A stretch of 64,000 nucleotides of DNA from Loxodes magnus (Eukaryota; Ciliophora; Karyorelictea; Loxodida; Loxodidae): NCBI GenBank assembly GCA_946699065.1, contig CAMPDV010000040.1:1-64000 (forward strand), given 5' to 3'. The notes beneath the pieces are model-generated. The model worked only from the letters and a program-made list of their open reading frames with translations, was not told the origin of the DNA and ran no database searches. How positions within the stretch are numbered: the first letter of the stretch is position 1; each line of letters opens with the position of its first letter. Both the position numbers and the translations under genes were made by a program. Of this stretch, positions 14,766 through 34,042 are shown in pieces.

Positions 14766-17700
14766 TCATTTTTCTTTAATTAGTTCTTCTTTCTATTCAT
14801 CTTTAGCTTCTTTCTTTTTTGCTTTCTCCATTTCTAGAATCTCAAGTCTCCTTGTCATTAGCTTCTTATGAAATATTTTGATCTATAAGTCTAAATACTC
14901 CAATTTAGACCTTGAAAATGAGTTTAGATATTCTTGATCGTATAGTATAAGGCGCCTTAAGTCATAATTTCCGATATTTTCCGATAATCAATTCATTATA
15001 TTAGAATAGTACACACATTTAAAGATATGCTCGAAAGTTTCATACTCTCCACACATACAATAGGGATTATCAATGGGGTAATGACGATCTTAAAGATCCT
15101 TACGGAAATTATAAGTTTAGGTTCTAAGTTTATATATACTGATAATTTCTCGTCTATACTATTTGTTTAATTTAGTATAAGTAATTTGTGGAAATTGTTA
15201 AAGATTACCAAATTATTCAGTATATACTCTAGCTGTTTTCATCCTCATAAATTTTTTAGTAGCTACTTTGTAGAAATATTGTTGTATTTTTTCTCTTACA
15301 TGTTTAGTAAAAGTTTTAAGATTGGTATTATTCTATTAATTCTGCAGATCGATATTATAAAGGTCTGATAATTGCTACACTTAATCGTAGTATTGAAATC
15401 CTTTTTTCCATATATTAATGAAAAGAGAGCCTATTGTTGATCTTGGAAAATCAGTACTTTCTTATTTAATTTTATGGTAGAATCTGAAGAATTTTATAGC
15501 CATAATGTGCTTAAAGGGTAATCAATTCAGGTCTATATAACATGATTCATTAAATGTTGAAGTTGCTACTTAAAAAGCTTTTCTTGAAATTAATCTCATG
15601 CTTGATTCTATTCTGTTCAGAACTCCAGTTACTCCTTTTTGAATACTTCATGGTACTAAGTCTCCTCCATATTCTGCTTTAGGTAATGTAAAAAGTCTAC
15701 ATAAAGTTTTAAAATGTCAAGGAGTTACATTCTTATATCTCATCAGTTAAAAAACAGCTTTCTTCATTGCAGCTATATACTTGAATGCAGTTTCTTTGCA
15801 ATGGGGATTTAAGTTCTTCTTCTAATGTAGAATAACTCCTAAATATGTTACTTGTTCTTTTTAAGCAATTGGCTAATTTTCTAATCATAAATTTAAAATT
15901 TATTATTTCTGATTCTTCTTTAGAAATTAGATGCATTCGGATTTGGTAACATTAATCTTTAAATGTATTCATGCAAAAACTTTATTTGCTTCATTTATTA
16001 AATTCTACATCTACTTTGCAGATTTGGAAAGAAGAATAAGATCATCTGCCCATCCTCTACAAGCGAAGCTAATACTTGAATCCTGGCATTTAAATCCCAA
16101 TTAGTTACTTTTACTTTCCAGATATCTAATTACTATGTCATAATACAATAATGCTAAAACTGGTCCATGAGAACTTCCTTACATAACTCCATTGTTGAAT
16201 TATAAAGTTCTGGTGCTCTTACCATCTATGATAAATGAAGAATTTAGGTTTTTATAAAACGATTCTAAGGCTATTATTATTCCAAGTGGTAGTTTAACTC
16301 TCTTAAGTTAATCAAACAAGAGTCTTCTTTCTATTGAGTCAAACATTTTTTCAACGTCTATCAGTGTTGCTATCAATTTAGTCTTACCTTTAGCACATTT
16401 CCGATAGTTATCAATTATTTGTTATATTATTCAAATTTATTAAGTTGTTTATCTGTTTTTCATAAATCCCATTTATGAAGGGTGAATCAAATTTCTCTAA
16501 TAAATCAGATTGTATAATCTTTTTGTTAAAGCTTTATCATATAGTTTTAGAATAGTATTAATAAGAGAAATAGGTCGTCAGTTTTTCCAATCATCTTTAT
16601 TTCCTTTTTTAAATATTGGAATTATCACCGATATATTTAATTCCTAAGGGATTCTTCCAAGTCTTAGCATATTATTCAGAAAAGAATGAAGAATTATTAA
16701 TAAATATTATCCACCATATTTCAGAAGTTCGCCTTTTATTCCATCTGGACCAGCTGCTTTTCCATTCGGAATTTCTTTTATAATTTCTTAGATTTCTTTT
16801 ATGGTAAAAAGATCAAATCCTTACAAATACGAGAGTGGATAATCTTTAATTTCTTAAATATTATCGTATATTTTATCTATTTTTTAATTACTAAGATTTA
16901 TCTATTCTTGAGTTAGATTATAATGCTTGTTAAAAACACAATTTTCCCATGATTCAATTAATTTATTTTTGATTTCTTAATTAAAGTTCATAGTATTTCT
17001 CTTCAAAGGATTTAAAATTTTCTTAGCCTGTGAAAAAATTTCCCTAGAATCTCCATTAAGAAGTAGAAATTTCTTTTTTGCTTTGTTTTTTTTAAATTTT
17101 CATAGATTATACTTGAAGTCTTTCCAAAGTCGTTTTGCTTCCTCATGAAGATTAGTTACTTGCTAGTTTATTCTTCCAAATCTTACGTGAGCTTCCTTAT
17201 ATTCTGAGTTAGTTCTTTTTGCCTCTATATATTTCTTTGTGAGAGCTCGAGGAAGTTTGTTATAATTTGAATCTGGAATAAACGAACCTAATGTTTGATC
17301 AGCATTGTCTTAAATATTACTTTTGATGCATTCATATTAATCTTCAAGATTATCTTAATCTATTTAAAAGAATTCTAGATAAGTTTGTAGGAAAGATTCT
17401 TAATATTTTTATCTATCTATTGCATCTTATAACCTATTTATTTTATATTTTCTCTGAGTTATCTTTTCCCAATATACTATAGAATTATTGATAAAGTCGA
17501 CAGTGATTGGAATATGATCAGAAAATAAACTATTATTATGAGCAGTGAAATTTGCAAACTAATTAACGTTCAAATGGTTGTTTATAATGATATAATCATT
17601 ACAATACGTTTTTCCTGTTCCTTTGTGAATACATGTATTAATGTTGCTATCATTCACTATCTCAAGATCGTTTTATAGTAAGAATTCTTATAGTCTAATG

Positions 17701-18443
17701 TTATTATCATAAGCATTTTCAGGATTATCACCGAAGCCTTATAAAAGAGCATTGAAATCTCCCATTAGTATATGTGGATTATCATTATATAAATTCAGCA
17801 ATGTATTTAGTTGTTCATAAGCTAAATCTTTAACATCTTAACTTTTTCCATTATCAGGCATGTAACAAGACGTGATTAAAATATTATCCAGTTTAATTGC
17901 TATGAATCTATTTATTTCTTTTTCAACTTATATATGTATTTCTGTACTATTAAATTCTTCTCCTACAATTAAGCATACACCTCCTCCTTTTCCTGAGTTC
18001 TTAAAATATGTTTTAAATCCATTTATCAATATTGGAGGAAAGTCATCTTTTTATCAGGTTTCGTTTATTGATAAAATATCTATACTGTTATCTCTGATAA
18101 ATTCTTCAATATTCAAGCACTTGCTCGCTATTCCATTAATATTTATATGTCCCATCTTTATTTTTTAAATTTATTAGTCCTTTCTAATTTTTTCCGAGCC
18201 TGCAGATAGACCACTTTCGTAAATGCAAATGCTTTTCTATCCTTATTGGTTAATCTAAATATGTACTAATCTTTTTCCATACTCAGGATGTTAATGAAAA
18301 TATTGTATCAAAATATATATTACTTACGTCGTATATTTTTTAAGTAGCTTTCTATCTATATCAATTTTACTTTTCACACTATCACATGTACCTTATTCTA
18401 AATCTTAAGTAACTGTGACATATCTACCTTATATATTGTGCAT
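14766..18443 (-). CDS. LINE ORF2: endonuclease / reverse transcriptase
   Basis: A 1225-residue frame from the ATG at 18443 to tandem TGA TGA. It would nick target DNA and copy the element RNA by target-primed reverse transcription. The endonuclease begins near residue 97 (MGHININGIASK) with NETW near 125, GDFN at 229-232 and SDH at 308-310. In the reverse transcriptase, GKAAGPDGI precedes NWRPISLIN; motif A LIDVEKMFDSIE has its Asp at 696, then motif B is GVMQGSSHGPVL and motif C is WADDLILLS at 798. The usual Y of YADD is replaced by W. The C-terminal zinc motif is CMCGEYETFEHIFKC from 1129. Trp in ETW and in NWRP is encoded by TGA, yet the end is TGA. I chose the ATG 15 bases after an in-frame TGA that may stop ORF1; reading through that TGA as Trp is an alternative. 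Confidence 0.88.
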
Positions 18444-18461
18444 TTCGTACTATGGACGTCT

Positions 18462-20406
18462 TCAAGTTTCGGATTTAATAAACTTTTAAAGTTATAGACT
18501 AGTCAGATTGAAATAACATATTATTTAATCGCACTCTTTTTTATTATTATGTTTACTCATACGTTTTGCTGGCGGAATTGTTTTATCTTCTTCTTCATGT
18601 TTCCTTTTAAGAATATTAAGATTAATATTGGAAGATAAGGTTTAATTCTGATAAATAGCATCGATCGAATCTGTTTAGTTTTATTAATCTTTTTTCATCT
18701 TTTAGTAGAATAATTAAATATATCTTTTTTCAAATTTTAATTAAGTTTTTAAAACTCTTCTATTTTTATATCAAGTGTCTACTATATTTTGGGTATTTTA
18801 AATGAATTTTAAGTTGAGTTAGTGATATTAATGCTATAGTAAAACAAAATCTTCATCTGACAATTTAATTTGACAGTATTAGTTATTATGTTATGTTATA
18901 ATAGTATTAGTTGATGATTCCTATTAATTATTTTAAGTTTACATTAACTTGTCTTGCTTGATTATATTTGTTTGAGTAAATTTTTGACACAAAAAAGCTG
19001 TTTATTATTTATTTATATTATCTGTTTAGATAATACTATCTTTTGTTTAAATATTTCCATATAATGTCTAAGCTTATGCATCTACAAATTACTTCTTCTA
19101 AAATTACTATTAATTACTAATTTCTTTTTGTATGTTAGATTTAATTCTAAAATAATTCTTTATACATTTGAATTTCCTTATTTTTTAATAGAATTTAATT
19201 TTGAAAAGCTATATTTATTTCATATTTTTATTATCTTTACTTATCTAATTCGATTTTAAAAGTTAAAATTTCCATTTAATCTTTCTATTCTTAATCTATA
19301 AATTACTTATTTTAGTTTTATAATTTTTAATATTAAGAATATAACTCTTGGAGTTAAATTTCGGTTATTATTTTTTATTAGGTAATTTGTTGAAGTAAAT
19401 ATTAGTTCTATTCTAATATAGTCTATTGATATCCTTGCTAAGTTTTATTTAGAAAGTTATCTATTTCAATTTAAGTAAAATTTTTAATTTTATTAAAGTT
19501 TTGGCATAGTGAATTATTTGCTCCTATCATTTAAGCTTAAGTAAAGCTTTAATTAGCATTGGCTTCAATTTGAATCTCTTAATTAGATTATATTTCATCT
19601 TTTGAATTGACTTAATTCTCATAGTTTTTCTATTATATCTAAATTTCTTGAACTATACTAATTATTTCATCTGTTTAAACTATTTAGTTACTGTAATAAG
19701 TGGAGAAGTTTGTTTAAGTAATTTTATGAACTAGTTATTTTGATAGCATTTTTTTGTGATATTGCTATATATCAGATTTGATTGACTAAAAATAGTTCTA
19801 TAATAGTTTATATTTCTAATAAATTTTATTTATATAAGTTTTATAATATATTTTGGATATTTCTTAGTTACTTATCAATTTTTCAATATCTCGTTTATAT
19901 TTTGCTTTTATATTAATTAGCATTTCATTTAATTATTGGTTCTTATCTATAATTCTTTATATATTATGTTTAAATTCTTTTATTTCTAAGGTAAATAAAT
20001 TCTCATTAGACTAATTAATTATTTGATTTTATATTACATTTCTTAAATCAGCAGTTTAATTTTAAGGTTGTTTTCTCTGAAGATCAGGTAAATAATGATT
20101 ATTTGAATTATCAGGATTAGTAATATTATTTTATTTCTGATTAATTTCGTTATTTGAAATTTAATAGAATTGTTAATTAGTATTATTCAAAAATGAATCT
20201 TAAGTTTATGTTATTTTTGACTACCATAAAAGGATATCTTTATTTGAATTTTAATTAGGATTTGAAGGTATTTCTTTTGAATTCTAACTATCTAAGATAA
20301 TATCTTATTTTTGGAAAGATTTCTTAGGTAATCGTTTCGTATCTTTCGCGGTATTATTTTAGGCGGTTAATCTGTTCATCTATTTATAGGTTGATTTCAC
20401 TTTCAT
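18462..20406 (-). CDS. LINE ORF1: Gln/Asn-rich nucleic-acid-binding-type protein
   Basis: The frame starts MKVKSTYKQMNRLTAQ at 20406 and encodes a strongly Gln/Asn-rich protein with coiled-coil-like segments, for example NLFTLEIKEFKHNIQRIIDK, and a basic patch IPPAKRMSKHNNKK near its end. The position, 5' of ORF2 in the same element, and the composition suit an RNA-binding ORF1. I see no zinc knuckle in it, unlike the gag-like relics at 4.3 and 11.0 kb. The frame changes once between about 19,170 and 19,110. Downstream reading (QKEISNQQQFQKKQFVDAQA) is in frame with ORF2, so a one-base shift or error separates the halves. It probably ends at the TGA at 18,464-18,462, which could instead be read as Trp to give an ORF1-ORF2 fusion. 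Confidence 0.65.
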
Positions 20407-20556
20407 AATACGCTACAATTAATATCCACGTTGAAGAGAGTTCCTAAGTAGTTTTAATGGGACGCGTATGAATTTGTTTTCCGGTTTTTGACTACAATTT
20501 TTAAGTAGTTGTCTTAATAAATTCATTATTAGATTTACTTATTTAATTTGTAGTAA

Positions 20557-20577
20557 CTCCAAATCTTTCGTTTGGAG
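20557..20577. other. 7-bp hairpin in the LINE 5' leader
   Basis: Perfect inverted repeat ctccaaa / tttggag with a 7-base loop, about 150 bases upstream of ORF1. It could fold in the element RNA. Role unknown. Confidence 0.5.
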
Positions 20578-20679
20578 GTTTTAATGCACCTGCCTATGCT
20601 TTTCCTATTATTTTGCAGCTTCTTTGAAATTAATTAAAGAAGAGTCACTATTAAAAACTAGTGAATTCTATATTTCGTA

Positions 20680-27398
<6,719 letters not shown>

Positions 27399-28040
27399 TA
27401 ATTTAAAATTTTTAAATAATTAATTAAGTTTAAGAATCTATTAATTTTAAATTAAATAAAAAAAAATTAATTAAAACATCAATAAATATCACTTAGGTTA
27501 AATAAAGTATATTTTTAGAAAAAATTCGAAAATATAATTTAAATCTTAATAAAATAAAGAAAAAAAATTATTTTATTAAGTATTATTATTTTTAAAAGGG
27601 TATTTATATTTTAATAAAAATAATTAAGAATTTTTTAATAGATGCATCCTAATTAATGACTAACAATTTTTCGTGTTAAATTTCTAAGAAAGTATCTAAA
27701 GGCATGAAAAAGTTTAAACTTATTAATTAGCATTTTTATATTTTTACCATAAATAATTTATTTAAATATACATAATTCTAATAAAAAATGTATTTATTTA
27801 AAATATCTAAATATTTCTAATTTTCATACCAACAAATAAATTTGGTTTTGATTATTTAAATTATTTAGAATAAAAACTAAATTATTTTTATCTTTTATGA
27901 AGTTAATAAAGATGTATTTATAAATAATCTTCTTTCATAAAAATGGAAACACTAGAAACTTCTAATTTTGCATTCAAACTAATCATTTTCAAATTAAAAA
28001 ATGAACTTTTTCATTACATTTTAGCCATGAAAAATCATTA
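27399..28040. other. AT-rich spacer after the (ATT)n tract
   Basis: Nearly pure A/T. On the minus strand it does not resemble the 3' end of the LINE, so the 6.7-kb tract is not the tail of a second LINE copy lying here. Confidence 0.5.
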
Positions 28041-28044
28041 AAAA

Positions 28045-29659
28045 TAATAATAATAATAAATTAACGTTAAAATATTTGCTTCCCTGACTTTCAACCAGAT
28101 ATTTGCTACCATTTTGTTCGCTTAGATGAAATAACGGTTTTTTTATGTTCAAGGTTATCTCTAATAATATTTTACTCTTCTTGCATTTATTTTCTATTTT
28201 TATACTATGACTTCAGTTTTTACAGTATATTAACCATCTTTCATGTTTTTTATTGTTCTTTTATCTAGATTTATTCTTAAGCTCAATATTGTTTTAAAAT
28301 GTAACTATTGGTCTTATAATATTGGAATTTTTTCTAAAATAATGTTTTCCAATTATTCTATTCTCTTTTGTAAATTTACTCAATTTTTTCTTTTTATTCT
28401 TTTCTTCATCAAACAATTTAACTTAGCCTTTTTCTTTAACAATGTTTTATTATAGTCTAAAGATCAATTGTGATTACTCATAAAGTTAGCGTTACTAAGT
28501 AATTTGCATTAGCTGATGATGTAGTTATTTAAAATAATTACTTTTATCATAAAGATTATTCACTTAGTTCTTTAATATTTTTTCTTAATTGGAAATTGTT
28601 TCTTCATACTTTTAGATTAATTTTTATATTTGGTCCAGTTTATTTTAGAGTTTTCGATCATTTTTATTTTTAATTATCTTATCTCTAAAGATTCGACCTT
28701 GACATTACCTTTTGATTAAGGACTTAGCAGGTTTTATTGAAGAAGCTTTATTTCTTTTTAATAAGATAATTAATCTATAATTAATTAAAAAAGCATTAAT
28801 AAATTTAAGAGAGTAAGACAAATACTAAAACAATAAATCAGAATAAATAAACCATTTTTGATTTTTTTGATTTTTTTGAGGATTTATTAATTTCTCTTTG
28901 CCAACCTTCAATACCTAGAAATTTAACATAGTTAGATATTTTTAGTCGAAATTTTATATTTATTAGAGCATTTTGATGTTTTATTTCTCTTAAAATATTT
29001 TTCTTAAATTCCTCTTAGTTCTTACACTAGAACTTTCTTAATTTCTTCTGATGAATCTTCACTTAATATGTATTTATTTTTATTAATTTTACTGTTGCTT
29101 TTAAATATTTTTTACGATAAAATCTTTTAACATCTATTACAAAAGTATATCGTCAAATTGCGATAATAGTAAGTATCTTGGACTTTTTTATTTGCATCTG
29201 ATTATATTCTAATTTCAATAAACTTTTTTACTATTTTATAATTATTTTGCACATTTTTATTTAATTACAATTTGCTCTATTCATATATTTTGGTATTACA
29301 CTTTCTGAGAATTTATGTTATTAATTTAAGTGAGGTGATTTTACTACAAGCTTCAGCAAACATTTGAATCACTTTATTAAGTAAAAGTTTTTAGTTTATT
29401 TTTCATATTCACGTGAATATTCCATAAATATTTCGCTTTCATTTTTTAAGCTTTCTAACTTATCTATAAATTTATTATTATTAAAATCAGATGTACAGTA
29501 CTCAATTATTCAGGTATATAAGGACCAGATATATGTTAGATCCAAATTGATTAGTTCTATTTTCTAAATTTTTCTCTCAATGTATAAATTGTATGTGCTT
29601 GAATGTTTTTCTTGTGATGTTTTCTATTTCAATTGTTTCACTGAGCTTACAAATTCCAT
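28045..29659 (-). CDS. Possible unrecognised gene
   Basis: From an ATG at 29659 a minus-strand frame reads MEFVSSVKQLKQKTSQEKHS and continues about 440 codons with charged sequence and one hydrophobic stretch (about 20 residues, NGLFILIYCFSICLTLL). A frame change near 28,340 would lead into a second plausible stretch (HERWLIYCKNWSHSIKIENK). In-frame TGA is not depleted (about six), so this may be chance openness under this code. If real, it is divergently arranged with the membrane-protein gene at 29,900. No family recognised. Confidence 0.22.
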
Positions 29660-29680
29660 TAAGAATAAATTCTTAAATTT

Positions 29681-29727
29681 TTAAATAAAGAAAATAATTT
29701 TTAAATAAAGAAAATAATTTTTAAATA
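29681..29727. repeat. 20-bp tandem repeat, about 2.3 copies
   Basis: The unit ttaaataaagaaaataattt is repeated head to tail from 29,681 and again from 29,701, then partially. It lies between the possible minus-strand gene and the start of the next gene. Confidence 0.8.
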
Positions 29728-29899
29728 AATAGAAAAAATCTAAATGATATACACTTACAAAATGAAGTTTCACAATATAGTTAGAAAAATACTTTATTCC
29801 ATCAATATTTAATATCAATGCTTTAGTTTATTTCATAAACTTAAATTTAAAGAATTATTAATTTAATCTTTAACTTTTAGATTAAATCTATAAAATAAA

Positions 29900-32104
29900 A
29901 TGTCATAGCGCCTTATAAGTTGAATAGATTTTTATCCTACATAAATCTGTTTTTAATACAAAGGAGCAAGAGGATTTTATACATTGTTAGGAGCTATTTT
30001 TTCTATCTTTACATGAATTCTCTTTGTGCTAGCTTTTATTAACATGGGTTAGGATATGATGCAAAAGAAAAATCCAGAAAATTTTTCTTAAATTGTAAAA
30101 CTGGATCATCGTCCTTGGTAATATATTGGAACAAATAATTATAGCTTTTCTTTTGGATTTTAAAATTCCACAAATCTTATTAAAATTAATCCTTCTTACT
30201 TCACCTTTGAAGCTGGATATTATTTATAAAGTGAGGAGAACCAATCATAGATACCAATTCCAATAAAGTAGTGTGATATAAAATTCTTTAAAGGATTTGA
30301 AGATTATTACAATAATAGTTATCTAAATTTTTAATTTAATTAATGTTTTGATCTGGACACTTTCGATTTGGGAGGATATTGAAATGAAGAAATAATGAAA
30401 GCTTTGTTTATAAAAGTAAAAATATGCTAGAACTCAACAGAATCCGACATAATATGTGCTCCACTAAGTGATATTGAAAATTTGATAGCTAATTAACTCT
30501 ATTTTACTGTCTTTTTCACTGATAAATCTATAGATATTTCTGATTATGAGAATCCAATAAAGAATAAACTAAATTAATTTTATTGAATGCTTGATACTTA
30601 ATCTTTAAAATATGTTAATGTATTATTCTAGCCTATTGAAATAGAGACTGACGATGGCTTTTTATTAGAAAATTCTAAAACTATTCGTGATGTTACTCTA
30701 GTCGAAGAAAAGATAGACTTTATCTCTAAAAATAAATTTTCTAATTCTGATTCTTTTATACTTTCTATCCAATCCTCTGACAGTACTCTCTACTACTAGA
30801 GAAAATATAAAAAGATTTAAAACGTGGTTTCTTAAATAGGTGGAGTACTTAATATAATATTTTTAGTATTTAAGATTCTTATCAGAATATATTCTAAATA
30901 TGCTTTCGCTTATAGCTTTGTAAATGATATTTTTGATATAGAAGATCTCTAGGAAAACTAAAATAAGAATAAGATAAAAGATATTTCGCAACATGATTCT
31001 TATTAAAGCCAGAAATTAGGAGATTCTAGTTAGAACTTAAAGTATAAATCTGAAGCTGAGGAATTAGAAAAATTTTTTGAATAAAATGAGAACTAAAAAA
31101 ATACTCACTAGAAATTGAGTAAATAAGCTCATGTATTTCCTTATTAAGAAGATATATAAAACTAATCTTTCTAAGAAACTTAAAATAAAAACAAAATAAC
31201 TGAAATTGTAGATTTAGTTAATAAATAACTAAGCAACTAAGATCGAAAAGTTATTGACATTTACTCCGAGGACAATTTTAATTAATAAAAGAAAATTGAA
31301 GATAATTCTGGAGATTAATATTAGATGACATTACTTGAAGGAGAAAATCCAGATAGATATCGAAAATCCAAGGAAACTGAAAATTTAAATTGTTCGAACT
31401 TCCTTTAGTTAGAAGAAAATAAATAATTTTAAAAGTAAAAGCAAGAAAACGATAAGACAAATAGCTAAGAAGAGAATAAAAGGCAAATTATAAATATCAC
31501 TTAAGAAATTCCTAATTCTTAAATAGAAACGAAGAAAAAAGATAGCATAATAAAGTTTAAAATGTCATAAGAATAGAAGTAGAAATATATTAAATCAAAT
31601 TTACGAACTGAAGATCCTTTAAAAATAAATTTTTTTAAATATTATTTTTTTAAACTTTTAGGTATTTGTAGAAATAAGGGGAATAAGCATAAAAGTAAAA
31701 AAGCATTTTAGAAAAAAATAGAAATTTTTGATAAAGCTAAGGAAACCTTTTACAGCTATTTGGAAACGGATTTTCTGGTTAAAAAAATGATAGAACTTGA
31801 AAAATTAAAAGCAATTATATTCGACGAAGAATAACTGGCAGTTTTTAATTATATATCCAAACCAAAAATTAAAATTGATGAAGAAGCATTATAATAAGGA
31901 TATGAAATTGCTTTACCTCCTATTGTTAAACTATAAAGAGAAAGCTAAGTAACAAATTCAAGGAATTATAAAGAATTGGAAAAAGTTCTTGAATTTTGCA
32001 ATTAAATAAATAATAAAGTAAAAGATAATGAGATAGACATAAAATTATTTAACTTGATAGATAAAAAGATTCTAAAGTATGTAGAAGTAGAAAAAGCCAA
32101 ATGA
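29900..32104 (+). CDS. Ciliate two-helix membrane protein, intact paralogue
   Basis: 734-residue frame, ATG at 29900 to TGA. The N-terminal segment MSQRLISWIDFYPTQICFQY is followed by a hydrophobic helix (about residues 31-50) ending in INMGQDMM. A roughly 250-residue extracytoplasmic-type region follows with several Asn-x-Ser/Thr sites and conserved blocks (GFEDYY, CFDL, ENPIKN, TDDGFLLEN). Next come RKYKKIQNVVSQIGG, a second helix (about 315-335), YSKYAFAYSFVNDIF and a 400-residue hydrophilic Gln-rich cytoplasmic-type tail containing VKKMIELEKLKAIIF. This architecture occurs in large families of ciliate membrane proteins; the function is unknown to me. TGA codes Trp at positions aligned with Trp in the broken copy at 5.3-7.5 kb, and both copies end at TGA. 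Confidence 0.8.
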
Positions 32105-33221
32105 ACTAATTTAAAATATTTATTTAAAAATAATTAATTTACTATATTGAATATTACGAAGATATCTATTTTAAGTATCACTTCAAAAAAATATGCATAT
32201 TATAATTTAAAAATTATTATAATTTTCTACTCTTTTAAAATATAAATAAATTTGAAATTTTCTATATTTAAGAATGCCATTAATTTTGCATAAAGAAATA
32301 ATCAGAAGATTCAAAAAAAGAAAATAAACTAGTTTTAAAGAATAAAATTTTAAAAATCTAAATCAAATCATAAATTATTATTCCAATAATTTTGTTTACA
32401 TTTTAAATCTTACATTACTTTATTAATTAAATATTAAATTATTATTTTCATAAATTTAAATTTTATTCATCTTTAATAATTTTAGATAATGGCATTATTT
32501 ATAAAAAATCACTAACTTTAAAAGTGTTTTTATATTTACAAAATTTAATTATTTTCTTACATTTTTATATCTTTTTAATTTAAATATTTATTTTAATTTT
32601 TTATATATTTCATTATTTTAGAAAATTTAAAAACTAAAACGAAAAAGAAGTTTAATTATTACACTAATTAGACATATAAAAAACACAATTTTCATTAAAT
32701 CTTAATTATTATATTTGCTAAGATTGACTAAAAAGTTAAGTATATATTTTTGATTTAAAAAAGAAATTAATAAATATTAATAAAAAAAGCCTAGTTATTG
32801 ATTTAAATTTAAATAAAATTTGGTAATTATAATTTTTAATTTAATGATTTTGTTTTTTTTATATTTATAATTTTAAACTAAATAAAAATAAATTTTGGTT
32901 TCACTAAGTATCTTTACTAAATTATTTTATTTTAAAGCTTTTATTTTTATTTTTAATTTTTCGAATAAAAATTTACTTTTTTTTATTTGTTTAATGCAAT
33001 TTACTCTTTATAAATATTGTAATTAAGCGAAAGTTTATCTTCTTTTAATTTCCAAAAATATTTCATTCAATTTCCTTCTCGAATTTGCTTTATCCTTGCT
33101 TATTTTCTTTATTTTGTTTAAATCTGGAAAATTTCGTATTATTATTTCTTCTTAATTTTTGTTATATATCTAATTATCAAAAAGCTTATCTGAAATTTGA
33201 AAGGCTCTATAGCTTTTGTAT
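32105..33221. other. AT-rich intergenic region
   Basis: Low-complexity AT-rich sequence with no recognised gene. It becomes less AT-biased after about 33,000. Confidence 0.5.
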
Positions 33222-33371
33222 ATGAAGTTTGATAAGAGATTTAAAGAAATCTAATAACTTAGATTAATAAATCCTATTCCTCATACTAGAATTAATCCAG
33301 CTATGTTTTAACTTTTTTTGCTTATTACTTTGGTTCTAATTTTCAGTATATTTCAGAGAACAATTTTGTGA
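33222..33371 (+). CDS. Possible small single-pass membrane protein
   Basis: A short frame, about 49 residues if the first TGA is a stop. It begins MKFDKRFKEIQQLRLI, contains NPIPHTRINPAMF and then one hydrophobic helix (QLFLLITLVLIFSIF). If TGA is read as Trp the frame continues. No homologue recognised. Support is only the plausible start and the membrane segment. Confidence 0.25.
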
Positions 33372-34042
33372 TATAAATTAGAAGATTAAGAAAGAAATAG
33401 CAATAATTAGAAGGGTTAATAAATATATCAGAAATTTAATTAATCTAATAAACATTTCCCATTAAATAATAGTTATTTTAGTCTTTATTTATTATAAATA
33501 TCCAAAATACTTTTTAAACTGCCTTTAGAAGATTAATATTTTTAAATAATTAAAATATCAGACTAATAGTATAAAACGATAAGGTTGGTCAATATACTTT
33601 ATATGAATAATAAACGCTTAAAAAGTTGTCAATTTTGCAAGAAAGCAAAGCAAGAGATTAAACTAGTTACAGTAAAATAAAAGAATTTTCTTCTTTAGTT
33701 AAAATTAGAATTTTATGGCTATAACATTAATAACTATACTAATCTATTCGCTTAATAAAGGATATATAAGAATGCTATGCATAGGATGAAAATAGATTTT
33801 AGAATAATAACTAACTATATGTAAAGAAAGATTATATCTCTGCTATAATAGCATAAAGTGTCTAACTAAAAGAAAAGTTTAAAATTTATCTAGTTCGAGG
33901 TATTTTCTGCTGTCAGATATATACTAAAATAGAAAATTTAACAGTAAATGTTTAAACAGTTAATCTATAAAAAGAGTAAAAATGAAGCATCTAGCAAGTT
34001 TAAAGTACTTATTGATGTTTTAATCTGTATAAGGTAAATAAA
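33372..34042. other. Intergenic region upstream of the decarboxylase gene
   Basis: No recognisable gene. Open in some frames, as expected when only TGA can stop translation. Confidence 0.4.

Noticed and set aside
30421-30435. Intron-like gtaaaaatatgctag in the intact membrane-protein gene
   Set aside because: The broken paralogue encodes matching residues there (VKIC-QNST versus ISMCKNET), so it is coding sequence. GTAA...TAG alone is not proof of an intron.
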